Of a DNA stretch of 64,000 nucleotides, positions 25,501 through 37,500 are shown piece after piece. The translations under genes and the position numbers were made by a program. The stretch comes from Amborella trichopoda (taxonomy: Eukaryota > Streptophyta > Magnoliopsida > Amborellales > Amborellaceae): contig NW_006494931.1 in assembly GCF_000471905.2 (NCBI RefSeq), positions 4,827,016 to 4,891,015 of the forward strand. Reading direction: 5' to 3'. The stretch's first letter is position 1. Each line of letters opens with the position of its first letter. Below the pieces are notes generated by a model, which was not told the DNA's origin, did no database searches, and saw only the letters and a list, made by a program, of their open reading frames with translations.

Positions 25501-28500
25501 TCCTAACGCACCAAATTTGGGGGAGACCTCTCTCTTTCTCAAATTTGGGGATCTCTCTCTTCTCTTCATGTCAATAAAAAGTTCATCTCTGTCTTTTATT
25601 TTACCATGCCATCTCTCTCTTAACCTAAAGAGAGGCACACCATCTCTCTCTTAACCTAAAGGAGGCGCGACATCTTTCTAAGACACAGCTCCTCTCTCTC
25701 TCTCTCTCTCTTCTATATTTTCGTCTTGAAAGAAAAATTAGAGGTGGCCTATTTGAGGAGAAACCCCAAACTAGGGTTTGCTGTATTTTTCAAAGGAAGA
25801 AGAGAGAAGCTTAACTTAGAGAGATATCAACTCCAAGATCAGCTCGTTGTATAAATCGTAGGTTATTTTTTAGTTCTCTTAAACCCTTTAAGAAAGAAGG
25901 ATAATCTACAAAGCTTCCCTATCTAAGAATTTCCAGCAACACCTTAAGGAGGAAAAGTGCGCTATTGGTATGGGAATCGTTTTGTTTCTTAGGGTTTGTA
26001 TAAATCCTAGGTTATTTTTGAGCTCTTTTAAACCCTTTAAGAAAGAAGGATAGCCTACAAAGCTTCCTTATCTAATTTACAGCAACACTTTATGGAGCAA
26101 AAATGCGCGATTGGTCTGGGAATCGGGTGTGGCGCGTACCAAGTTCTGGTTGGGTAACTCTAGGTATCTTTTAGTAAGTCTTCTCATAAATTTTTATTAA
26201 TTTTCAGTTTTATCTTCTATTTTTTTGTAATTTTTCAAGAACTTATATTGTGTTAAAAAATTGTTATAAAAGCTAGTTTAAAGTTCCTGAATGGTTTTTA
26301 TTTCTCTTCGTAGTGAAATAAAGATCCTAGATTGTATTTAGGGCATTGTTTTTATTTTTCAGCAATATATTGTGGCACATATGCGTGGAATTCAGGTATT
26401 GAGAATAAAAGTAAAAAGAAAATTTTGAATTTAATACCTTGAGTTCCACGTAGCCACAACTTACATTGGTATCAGAGCTTCTATATGTTACTGCCATAGT
26501 TTAGGATTTTTTTTTGGTCCAAGAAACATAACTTCAAATGGCTGCTTGTCTCTCGCGTCCCTCCAGTCCCTTTTTCTGTCCACTTCTTTCCCTTTTCCTT
26601 GGTTACCACCGCTTACCACAGCTTTGCTAGCCCCTCCCTGCCTTTGGACTGTCATCCCACTCCTCTGGGTTTTGTCGTAGTCCATTCCATGGACCTTCCA
26701 CCTCCACACCCTTTGTCCGTAGCCAACCTTCTGGCGCCCCACCTAACCTTCTCTCCTCATCTGGTTCAGGTTCATAGTGTGCACAACCTTCAGGTGGCCT
26801 GGCCCCCTTCCTCTCCAGTGGTGTGGTCTTCCTATTCCTCCATCCAGACCTACCACTACATAGCTTACCTCCCCTCTGTTTATTACGAGACCCTTTCCTT
26901 CACCCTCCCCTCTCCTCATGCCACACCGGCTCGCTTTGTTTCCCCTCTTCAACCGCAAACCTCCTCTAGTTTGAACCCTTACTTGATGCAACCTGCACCT
27001 TCTCTACTGCCCTCTCCCTCGCTTCCTCTTGACCTCTACCCATCTATCTTACCCCCAGCGAACCTGGATAACGAGGCTCGTGTGACTTCTGCAACTCCCA
27101 TCTCCCTCCCTCTAGACTTCGATGCTATAGAGGAGGTCGGCGGGAATGGGACAAACAGAGTTGATGAGGCACCTCCCATCTCACCCCCTCTGGCACTCGA
27201 AGAGATAGAGGTGGTCGACGGGGATGGGACAAATAGGGACGACGTCGCAACTCCATCTCTCTCCCTCTGGCTTCCGTTGAAATAGAGGAAGTCGACGGGG
27301 GTGGGACAAACAGGGTCGCCGTCAGATGTATAGAGTAATGGGATTTGCCTACGATGGACTCGAAGAACCAGCCCAAAGGTTCTTAACAGCCGACGCTCAA
27401 AGTAGGATGCAGGTGAATTTCAGAGGACAGCGAGAACTGTGTAATCTTTTTTCCTCTATTCCCTTTGAGGGACAGCCCGCAGACAGTCTCCTCATGAACT
27501 CCAACCAAACTTCCTTGAGGAGGTCTCCCAGACTGGCCTCCTCCCCGTTACGCAGTCTTAATAAATGAAGGTGGTTTGGAATGTTAGAGGCTTGGGTAAT
27601 CCTTCCAAGAAGGAAGCGGTCAAGGATCTCACTTCTAAACACACATCTGCTATTCTTGCTCTTATTGAAACCAAACAACCTGATCCTGATCTCCAACTCA
27701 TTCGTCCGGTTTGGGGTAGAAGACCCAGCCAATGGGTCTCCCTAATGGTGAATGGGGCCTCAGGAGGCATTTGGATAGTTTCCCTCAGACCACATTCTCA
27801 ATTCCTCGCACATCGAGGAATTCTCTGTCGTAGTTCTCTTAATCAGTATTTCTGATGGAGTACCATGGAAATTCACAGCTGTCTATGGTCCCAACTCTTC
27901 AACTATTAGAAATAGGCTCTAGACAGAATTGGATCTGGTTGCGTCTCTGCCTCATCCTATCTGGTGTCTGGGCGGTGACTTTAACGTCATCTGATGGTCC
28001 CATGAGAGAAACTCCTCTAAGTCTGTATCCCAGGGAATGAGGGATTTCTTTGATTTTATCAGTCGGAACGAGCTCTTGGATGTCCCTCTCCAAGGTAGCA
28101 AGTTTAAGTGGTCCAACCATGCTACCAATCCTACCCTCTTTAAACTCGATAGGTTTCTTATCTCTCTGAATTGGGAAGAACACTTCCCGAGATTCTTGGC
28201 TCTGGCTCAACCTAAACCCATGTCGGACCACTGTCCCATTCTTTTAGACACCCTGGCTGTTAAGAGGGGCTTGAGACCCTTCAGATTTGAACTTCTCTGG
28301 CTGCAAGAGGAGTCCTTACACTCCCTTATCGAAACTTGGTGAAATTCTTATTGCTCGCTCGTCTCAGGTAGAGCAGGCTACATTTTGCAGACTAAAATCC
28401 AACTTCTCAAAGTCTCGCTCAAGTCTTGGAGTAGGTCTATCCCTTGCAACTTCTCTCAAACAAACACCTCTCAGCTCAATACGATTCAAACTCTTGACCG

Positions 28501-31500
28501 CCTCGAGGAGGATAGACCACTGAATGATTCAGAGCTTGCTCTCAGAAACAAGACAAAACTGTAATATCTCTCTACTCTCAAGAAAGAAGAGATATATTGG
28601 TTTCAGAGATCAACAATCGAGTGGCTAAAAGCAGGGGATCTCAACACTGCTTTCTTTCATCGGATAGCCAATTGTCGTAGGGGAGACAATTCTATCTCGA
28701 TGATCAGAAATAACAACTGCTTTTTTACCCTACCTGAAGAAATCGAACTAGCTATAGTAGATTTCTTTAAATCACTCTGCACTGCTCCCCCTGGGCCTAG
28801 ACCCAAGATGTCTTCCCTGGATTTTTTGAGCCTCTCAGTTGATAGAGCTTTGTGGTTAGAGAGACCTTTCACCGAAGAAGAGATCCTGCTAGGTATTGAT
28901 GCACTTGCCAAAGATAAAGCCCCATGCCTCGATGGCTTCTCGATAGCACCCTTTAAGGTTTTTTGGGACATTCTTGGTCCTGACTTTAAACTCTTCTTCG
29001 ATGAATTCTTTCTCCGGGGAACACTGCATAAAGCTATTAACGCCACCTTCCTAGCTCTAGTTCCCAAAGTGGAAGGAGCAGAGGATATCAAGGATTCCGC
29101 CCCATCAGCCTTTTGAACTCTTCCTACAAAATTCTTGCCAAAGTCCTAGCTACCAGACTCCAATAGGTTCTTCCATCCGTTATCTCTTCTTCCCAACCCC
29201 CATTCATCAAAGGAAGACAGATTGTTGATGGAGCCTTAGTGGCTCATGAGTGCATCCACTCAAGACACCTCGACAAAAAACCTGGTCTTATCTTCAAAAT
29301 TGATTGGGAAAAGGCTTATGACCATGTCGATTGGTCCATCTTAGAAGAGACTATGGTCAGAATGGCATTCCGAAACCGCTGGAGGAAGTGGATGAGAGGG
29401 TGCTACTTTCATCCACATTTCTCTGTCCTTATGAATGGGACCCCAAAAGGCTTTTTTTCTTCCTCGAGGGGCCTTTGCCAAGGAGACCCCCTCTCACCCT
29501 TCCTGTTTGCAATTGCTGCCGAAGTCTTCAATCGTTCTATCTCCCGGCTGTTTCAGGCTGGACTTCTCTCGGGCTTCAGGAGCAGTAGACACGACCCAAC
29601 AGTGTCCCATTTGCAACATGCGGACGACACTCTGGTGTTCTTAGACACCTCCCCTATGGAGGTGGATACCCTGAACTCTTCCTCAAATGCTTCCAAGTAG
29701 CAACTGGCTTCAAAGTCAACATGGAAAAATAAAAAATGATGGGGGTAACAATTTCAAATGCTAAGATTAGAGGGCTCATTCCCAACTGGGAATGTAAATT
29801 GGGGGACCTCCCTACAACCTATCTAGGTCTCCCTCTCGGACAAAGCAAACCCAAAAAAGGTCAATGGTCCCATGTCATTGATAGGGTGGACAGACGCCTG
29901 ACAGGATGGCAAGGTCGTCTCCTCTCTATGGCAGGCAGGTCGACCCTGATTAAAGCTACCTTATCTAACTCTCTAGTCTACCTAATGTCAAGTGGCTAAT
30001 CGCTTGAACCAGCTCATCCGTAATTTCCTATGGTCAGGGCAGGCTCAGAAGACTAAATTCCATCTAATTGTTTGGGACAACATTTGCCTTCCAAAAAACC
30101 AGGGTGGTCTAGGTATCAGGGTTCTCAGAAAGCATAATCTCGCCCTTTTAGGCAAGTGGTGGTGGCGACTTGCAACCTAGTCTGATTCCCTTTGGGCTCA
30201 GGTCTTAAGAAACAAGTATAGGATACCCGACGGTGTTTGGGTGTCAGAGAAGTCCTACAGACATAATGCCTCAGGTGCATGGAAATCCTTCTCTTAGGCC
30301 TTGTCTCACTTCAAAAAACAAATTATATTTCATCCGAGAGAGGGTTCCCGTGTGAGATTCTGGTCAGATCTATGGCTAGGTTCTTCATCACTACGGGAGG
30401 CTTTCCCAGCTCTCTACTTGTTGGCTACCAATCAAGAAGCAACAGTGGCTGAGGAGTTGGTTCTTACAGGACAACGTAGAGCTTGAAACCCTTCTTTTCG
30501 GAGAAACCTAACCGAACAGGAGTTTGACCACTTTCAAGTGCTCTTAACAAGCCTTTACTCTCAATTTATTCCTAACCAAGGGAGAGATGTTTTGGTCTGG
30601 ACACCCACTCCTTCGGGTGAGTTCTCGATGGCCTCCTTTAATAAAATCCCTTAACATCCTCCCACCTTTCCGGCCAACCCCACCTCGGTGGTTTCGAAAG
30701 TGTGGTCTACTTTTGCTCCACCTAAGGGTCCAAACATTCAACTGGCTAGCCTGCTCCCACAAAGCCCTCACTACTGACCACCTCCAAAAGAGAGGGATTC
30801 CTATCCCCAACATATGTGCTTTATGCCAAAATGATGAGGAGTCAAACCCCCACCTTTTCTTACACCGTGACTTCTCATTTGAACTTTGGGGGAAAATTTT
30901 GCAACTCTGTGGCATCGAATGGGTCACTCCACCTACGGTAAAAGCGCTCATCTCCTATGAGCTTCATACTCCATGGCCAAAGGTTGGCAGAGCTCTTTGG
31001 AAGGCTACCTTAGCGGCAACCCTGTGGGCCATTTGGATGGAAAGAAACAATCGAATCTTCCGAGGTTCAAAATTACAAGCTTCAACTCTCCTGTACAAGG
31101 CAATCTACATGGTAACCTTTTTTGCCTCGAACCACAAGGCCTACTCTGGTATACAAAGGACCCAGTTCCTCTGCCAATGGAAAATATTCTCTTCCACTGC
31201 CCACGACAACTACAAAGATCCAGCTTTTGGCAACCACCCCTAGAAGGAACCGTGAAGCTAAATTTTGATGGTTGTTCCTAAGGGAACCCTGGGCTGGGGG
31301 GTTTTTTAGCGACCACCAAGGCAATGTTTTTCTTACTCTCTCAGAGCACCTTGGCTTATTGGAAGCACAAATTGCAGAAGCCTTGGCCCTCTTTCAAGGC
31401 CTGAAAAAGTTTAATTGCTTTGGGGGATTACACCTCATCATAGAAGGACATTCAAAATATGTTTGTTTAATCGCTCTTGGGGATTACAGCTCATCATAGA

Positions 31501-34500
31501 AGGAGATTCAAAAATGTTCTCTCATGGGCTAGTAGGGCTTCACCTCGGCCATGGTACCTAACCAATACTTTTGATGAAATTGATCACCTTTGCAGTTATA
31601 TGGACGTCTCTTGGCGGCATACTTGGACGACGTCCAACGACTTCGCGGATCGCTTGGCGAAAGAGGGAGCTAATATGCAATTACAAGATCAAGCCGGGGT
31701 CGTCTCCTTTTTTGCACAAGACCTCTGGCTCAGCTCGCCTCCATAGCACATCACCTGGCTTTTCTAGGCCTTTTCATTTTTTGTATTTTTTGGAAGTTTC
31801 ATGTAAAACATTTACATCAAGTGGTTTTATAAGCCTTTTTGTATATGATAAGCTCACTGTATTTTTCCAGTCCACCCGTAGTGGGTGAATTTGGCCTGTT
31901 CTCGCTTGTATACTTCATTTCCAGTAATACAATGTTAACCTTTTCTCAAAAAAAAAAAGGCTTCTTGGGTGAATTTATTAAAGACTGAAAAATTTGATGG
32001 GAAAAACTATCTTAGTTGGAAAAGAAAGATTGGCTATGTCCTCTTTGAAGAAGGACTTAGCCTAATGCTTACTGAAGCACCCTCACCTGTCCCAAGAGGT
32101 AATGTTTATGAGAGACAAGCTATTAGAGATGCTCATGCTCAGTAGGAGTGCAAAAAGAGTCTAGCAAAACATGTGCTACTTATGGCCATGGATGACTCTC
32201 ATGCTCTTGAGTATGAGCTCCTAAAGATTGTAGAGGAAATTCATGAACAACTTGAGACTGATTATGCCTCACCTTCCCTCACAAGAAAGACAATGGCTAT
32301 GAATCAGTATTCAGATTTGAAGATGAAGGAAGGAAGCAAGTTAACCGAGCATATACAGCAGTTCGGAGCCTTAGTTCGTGAACTCGCGGCTGCACAAGTG
32401 AAGCCAGATGAAAATATGCAGATCTGCCAATTGCTGAATTCTATACTGAGCTCCTGGGAGAACTTCATTTCAGGCCTTACGGCAAGGAAGAGCATGCCAA
32501 AGTTGAATGAGATCATCACCAAACTTAAAGCCGAAGAAGAAAGGAGATTTTCTTGCAATTCTTCAGCCTTGAATGACTCCGTAAATGTGGTAAACCTTAA
32601 ACCGAACTCTGGTTCATTCAAGAAGAAGAAAGGCATGGAAAAGAATAAGAACAAAACGAATGCGGATCAAGTGGGGAATAATGGGCCAAAAGAGAAAGAA
32701 GGATTTTAAGAATACCCAATGCTATAATTGCAAGAAATTTGGGCACATTGCTAAGTATTGCAAAGCACCCAAGAATGCAAATCTCGAGGCCGATAGGGAG
32801 CATGCTTGTGTAGTCCTAGAGACTATGCTAGCTAACACTAAAGTAGGGTCATGGTGTTTTGATTCAGGGTCCACTACCCATGTATTAAACACCAATGGAG
32901 GATATAGAAATTTTCAGCCTGTTGCCCCTGGGGATCAGTATAGGGATCAGTATATCTATATGGGTGGAAATCAAAAGACTGAAATTCTTGGTATTGGAGA
33001 TTTCATCCTTCAACTTGAGAATGGCAAAAGCGTGGTCCTAAAGCAAACTCTTTATACTCTTGAGATGATGAAGAGTTGGTTTCGGTCGCTAAATTGGCTA
33101 AGACAGGTTACTCCACCATTTTTACTGGTAATAAGGTGGAGGTGAAATATGAAGATGAATTAATCATGAAAGAAGGTTTCTTTTCACTTGCAATAAAAGA
33201 ATTCCATTTCTTAAGTTCGAGTTATAATGATAACTATGTTGTATGTATATGGCACATGAGACTAGGGCACATAAACCCTACAAGGATGGAGAGATTAAAG
33301 AAGAGTGATTATTGAGTAATCTAAATAAAGACTTAACCAAAGTGATTATTATACGAGGAAAAAGTTGTTTTAGAAATCCTTTCTGAAAAGCTCAGAGAGC
33401 TATGGGCATTTGTTTGGAGGTTGTTCGTAGTGATATTTGTGTACATATGAATGTGGCCGCCAAGGGCTGCAAGTGGTACTTTATCACATTAAAAAGATGA
33501 TCACTCCCATTTAGGCAATGTCTATTTGTTAAGATAAGAGAATAAATAAATAAAAAAAAATCTGAAGCCCTAGATTAGTTCAAAGTGTATAAAACCGAGA
33601 TGGAACCCCAAATCAAGAGGACTATTGTATATATGTTAAGATCAATGGGAGTGACGTGGTTTTTCATCTTTTTATATGTGGATGACATGTTAATTGTCAG
33701 TATTTTGATTGGAGACGAGCTTTCTTGTCACATAATTTTGATATGAAGGACCATGGAGAAGCCATGCAGAAAATTCCATATAGAGGTGCAATTGGGTCAC
33801 TAATGTATGGTATGTCAAGGACAAGACCAGTTTTATCTTCTACCATGAGTTACGATTAGCAGGTTCCAAAATAATCTGGGCATGAATCACTGGAAGGCCA
33901 TCAAATGAGTACTGCGACATTTGAAGGGAATCGTTAATTACGCACTCACTTATGGAGGAGGCTCGGACATACAGATACAAGGATATTCAGATGCGGATTA
34001 TCAGGGCGATTCAGATGATATCTAGTCCACATCCGGATATATCTTCACGCTTGCAAGTGGAGTTGTTTCTTGGTGCTCAAAGAAACAGGATATAATTGCA
34101 TTCTTGACTATGGAGTTAGAGCATGTGGCAAGTTGTTTTGTGGCTAAAAGTAGTCTGGTTAAAGAAGTTCCTAAATCAACTCAAATTTGATCCAGTGAAG
34201 TGCTTGTGCATTAAAATCTTCTGTGAAAACTAGGCAGCTATTTGCGTGTCAAAAGAGCCGAGGTTACTACCACATTCGCAACGAGATCCAAGCAGGAGAG
34301 ATTCTGATTACATATCTCCCGATTGAGACCATGTTAGCGGATCCTTTGATAAAAGGATTGGTGGCAAACGTTTTTTCTGCCAAACATGTACATGGGATGG
34401 GCTTGAGAGAAATTGAAAGGGAATGATTGTATGGCCTTCAAAGGCCAAGTGGGAGATGTTGGGTTTTTGTGGCCTTTAAAGGCTTAGAGAGCTTGTAAAA

Positions 34501-37500
34501 AAAATATATATATATAATAGAATATGCACTTCAGTGGGAGTGTGAGTTGACTGACCAAGGGTTGGGCGGTTTATGGCCTTGGTCATGTCTAAAACCCTCA
34601 GCCTTGCGCATGTGGCACATCCGAAAAGGGTTTGACGTGGGTCATCCCTTGTTGAGGTCGGAGAGATGCCCAGGGATCATGTTTGTAGGCCAGAAGATCT
34701 GTGTGGTCTCCTGTGTATGGTTGTAGGCTTGTGAGAGCAAGGGCCAAATCCTCAATAGACTTCCGCACAGCATATACATATGACAGCCGCATGGTAAGCC
34801 GCCCTTTTTTACAGGGACACGTGTATATGTGCATTGAGAGAGCCCCCTTTGCACTGTAGTGACAAGTGCTAGACTTGCTCTTAAAAAGGGGGACTGTAAT
34901 CCATATTCCAGGATCATAGTCCCACTGTTTTATTATCCAACTTTGACAAGCGAATCATGAGCCCCTGCAAAGTGACTATGGATCATGAGATTTTTGTTGG
35001 GTTGGATAAGAGAACATTTGTGGATCATGGTTTATGGGGCGAGTGGAGCGCCCTTAGTGTCACTTATTTTGACCCAATGGTACACTCCTAGTATATTTTA
35101 TTTCGGTATTGTAATTGTTTCTTTGATTTTTAAATATTTTTCAGAATATTAAACTATTGTTACTGCTGTAAATTTTCATAAAGAGGTATTTTTGAAAGTT
35201 TTTAGAACTTTAAAATAACACATATGGGACCAAGGATCCAGCCCCACATGTGGCACTCCGTGCACCCTAGGGATCGCACCCTATTTTTGTTCAGTAATAT
35301 TTGGCACATCTTATTTTATTGCTAAATGGGGTGTCATGCCAATTTTTTTTAACTAAAAGGGGCCACGTTTTTTTATGAGAGAAAAGAGGGGGCATTCCAC
35401 TTTTTGTGGCACAATCCCCCCATGCCTTTTTGTTCGGAAGAAAGTGGCATGCCCCTTTTATTTTAAAATCAAATTTAAATATGATAAATCCAAAGATTTG
35501 ATAATTAATGAGATATGGTTTTCCCAAATATTGTGGGAAATTAGATTTATCTAGAAAATATTTTTAAGTTTGATTTCAAATTTATAAGGATAAAGTTTAA
35601 ATTTGATTGGTTTGATTTTAAGTAGTAAGTAGGAGCGGATTGAATCAAAGTTTAAGGGGATAAGGTTCTTAATTTTTCCACCTAAAATCTAGCTGATTTT
35701 TGGGATGGATAGCTTTTGATTAAATCTCTCACCCCACAGATTTCCTATTTATCGTAATATGGTGTGGCTGTAAATGAGATAAGGCAAATCCTATTCAAAC
35801 TTGAAGATAAGTTTTCTCAATATCTCCTTCTATTTAAAGATGAGCCTATTTGAGATCCAATAATAATAATTTCTATTGCTCCCAAGATATCTCTCTCCCT
35901 CACATAGCAATTATTGGGATGTCTCTCTCTTCTTCACTCACCAAATTTGGAGGAGACCTCTCTCTCTCTTCTTCAAATTTGGGGATCTCTCTTTCCTCTC
36001 CATACCAATAAAATGTTTATCTCTCTTTTTTATTTTCCATGCCATCTCTCTCTTAACCTAAATAGAGGCAGGCCATGCATCTCTCTCTTAACCTAAAGTG
36101 AGGCATGCCATCTCTCTAAGACATACCACCTCTTTCTCTCCTCTATATTTTTCTCTTGAAAGAAAAATTAGAGGTGGCCTATTGGAGGAGAAATGCTAAA
36201 CTAGGGTTTGCTGTATTTTTCAAAGGAAGAGAGAAGCTTAACTTAGAGAGATATCAATTCCGAGATCAACCCTATTTTGTTCCCATAGGGTCTAGGTTAT
36301 TTTTTAGCTCTCTTAAACTCTAGAGTAAGAAGGATAGCCTACAAAACTTCCTTATGAATTTCTAGCAACACCTTAAGGAGGAAAAGTGTGTCATTGGTCT
36401 GGGAATCGGGTCTGGGGTGTACCAAGTCCTGGTTGGGTAACTCCAAGCATCTTTCAGTATGTCTTCCCATTAATTTTTATTTATTTTCAATTTTATTTTC
36501 TATTTTTCTATAATTTTTTAGGAACTTATATTATGTTAAAAAATTGTTATAAAAGCTAGTTTAAAGTTCCTGGATGATTTCTATTTCTCTTAGCAGTAAA
36601 ATAAAAATCTTAGATTGTATTTAGGACATTGTTTTCATTTTCCAGAAATATATTGTAGCACATGTAGGTGGAATTCAGGTATTGGGAATAAAAGTAAAAA
36701 TAAAATTTTGAATTTAATATCTTGAGTTCCACGTAGCCACAACTTACAGCCCCCACCACTGCCCCCATTATCACATTGTCAGCACCACTACCAGCATTGG
36801 ACCACATAATAAACAAATTACAATTCAAATTAAAACAATGAAACACCTATGTATCACAAATTATAACTGACCAAATTGCCATTTGGTCAAATTACAATTT
36901 GAAAAAGAACGCCGTTTTACGAAATTGGATATCAAATACTGAATTAATTGCTGTTTTTCAGTGAATAGAATTTTTCTTTTTTATTTTTCATTTACTAAGG
37001 TGGGATATGGCATGCACCCCTATCAACTTATTTAATGTAGCAGCTCTGACTTAGTGATTGCAATCTAAACTATGAGTTTCCTAGGTTTCTGAAAAGCTGG
37101 TTCGTATAAAAAATATGAATTTGCAATGCAACTATGAACTTGGATGAAACATCAGTGTCGGAGCTAAAATGCTTTTAGGTGCACTAGCTGTTTTTTGGCT
37201 GATTGACTTGCCCATATTTGTCATTTCAGTCCATATTTATTGTGTAAACTTTGAAGAATAGAAAACTGTATTCTGGGAGCATAGTAGATATCTCTCTTAT
37301 GTCTCCAAAAATCTTGAATATATACTTAATCAACAGCAAGCAGAATAATCTTCTTCCCAGTCATCCTCCTGGCACATATTCCCAAATTTAAGGTTCCCTA
37401 TTATGGTCTGTTTGAAAATAAATGGTGGTGATGTCTGAAACTTATTCTTCTTGGAATTTTTACTGAGATGTTATATGAAGTGTTTTGTTCTGGATGGGCA

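Larger units (their letters stand above)
26549..31958 (+). mobile_element. L1-clade LINE with RNase H, inserted in Copia gag
   Basis: ORF2 starts at 27565 ([18 protein letters not shown]) with an APE-type endonuclease (ETK near 27667, GGDFNVI near 27970, SDHCPILLD near 28220). Then reverse transcriptase ([26 protein letters not shown], a HADD catalytic block), a zf-RVT knuckle ([17 protein letters not shown], near 30810) and an RNase H domain (LNFDG near 31260 to 31740). It ends in an A11 tail at 31948-31958. GGCTGCTTG before it and GGCTTCTTG after it are the target duplication, with one change. Several stops and frameshifts (at least eight) make it dead. The usual ORF1 with DUF4283 and a knuckle was not found. 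Confidence 0.93.
23327..36748 (+). mobile_element. Broken Copia LTR retrotransposon, 13.4 kb, with nested insertions
   Basis: 5' LTR 23327-26465 and 3' LTR 34457-36748 both begin TGTTGGG and end ACTTACA. A primer site (TGGTATCAGAGC, initiator-Met tRNA) lies at 26467-26478 and a polypurine tract just before 34457. Internal parts in order: UBN2-type gag, CCHC knuckle, aspartic protease, GAG-pre-integrase, traces of reverse transcriptase and RNase H; most of integrase and RT is gone. It is clearly broken, with more than ten lesions. LTR differences of about one in ten bases by eye mean an old insertion. Flanking 5-mers GCCAC and GCCCC are probably the target duplication with one change. A LINE (26549-31958) and a MITE (23690-24394) inserted later. 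Confidence 0.93.

Noticed and set aside
28657-29116. Overlapping open frames of 138 and 144 codons on opposite strands
   Set aside because: The + strand frame is part of the LINE ORF2 before the RT core; the minus-strand one is its shadow.
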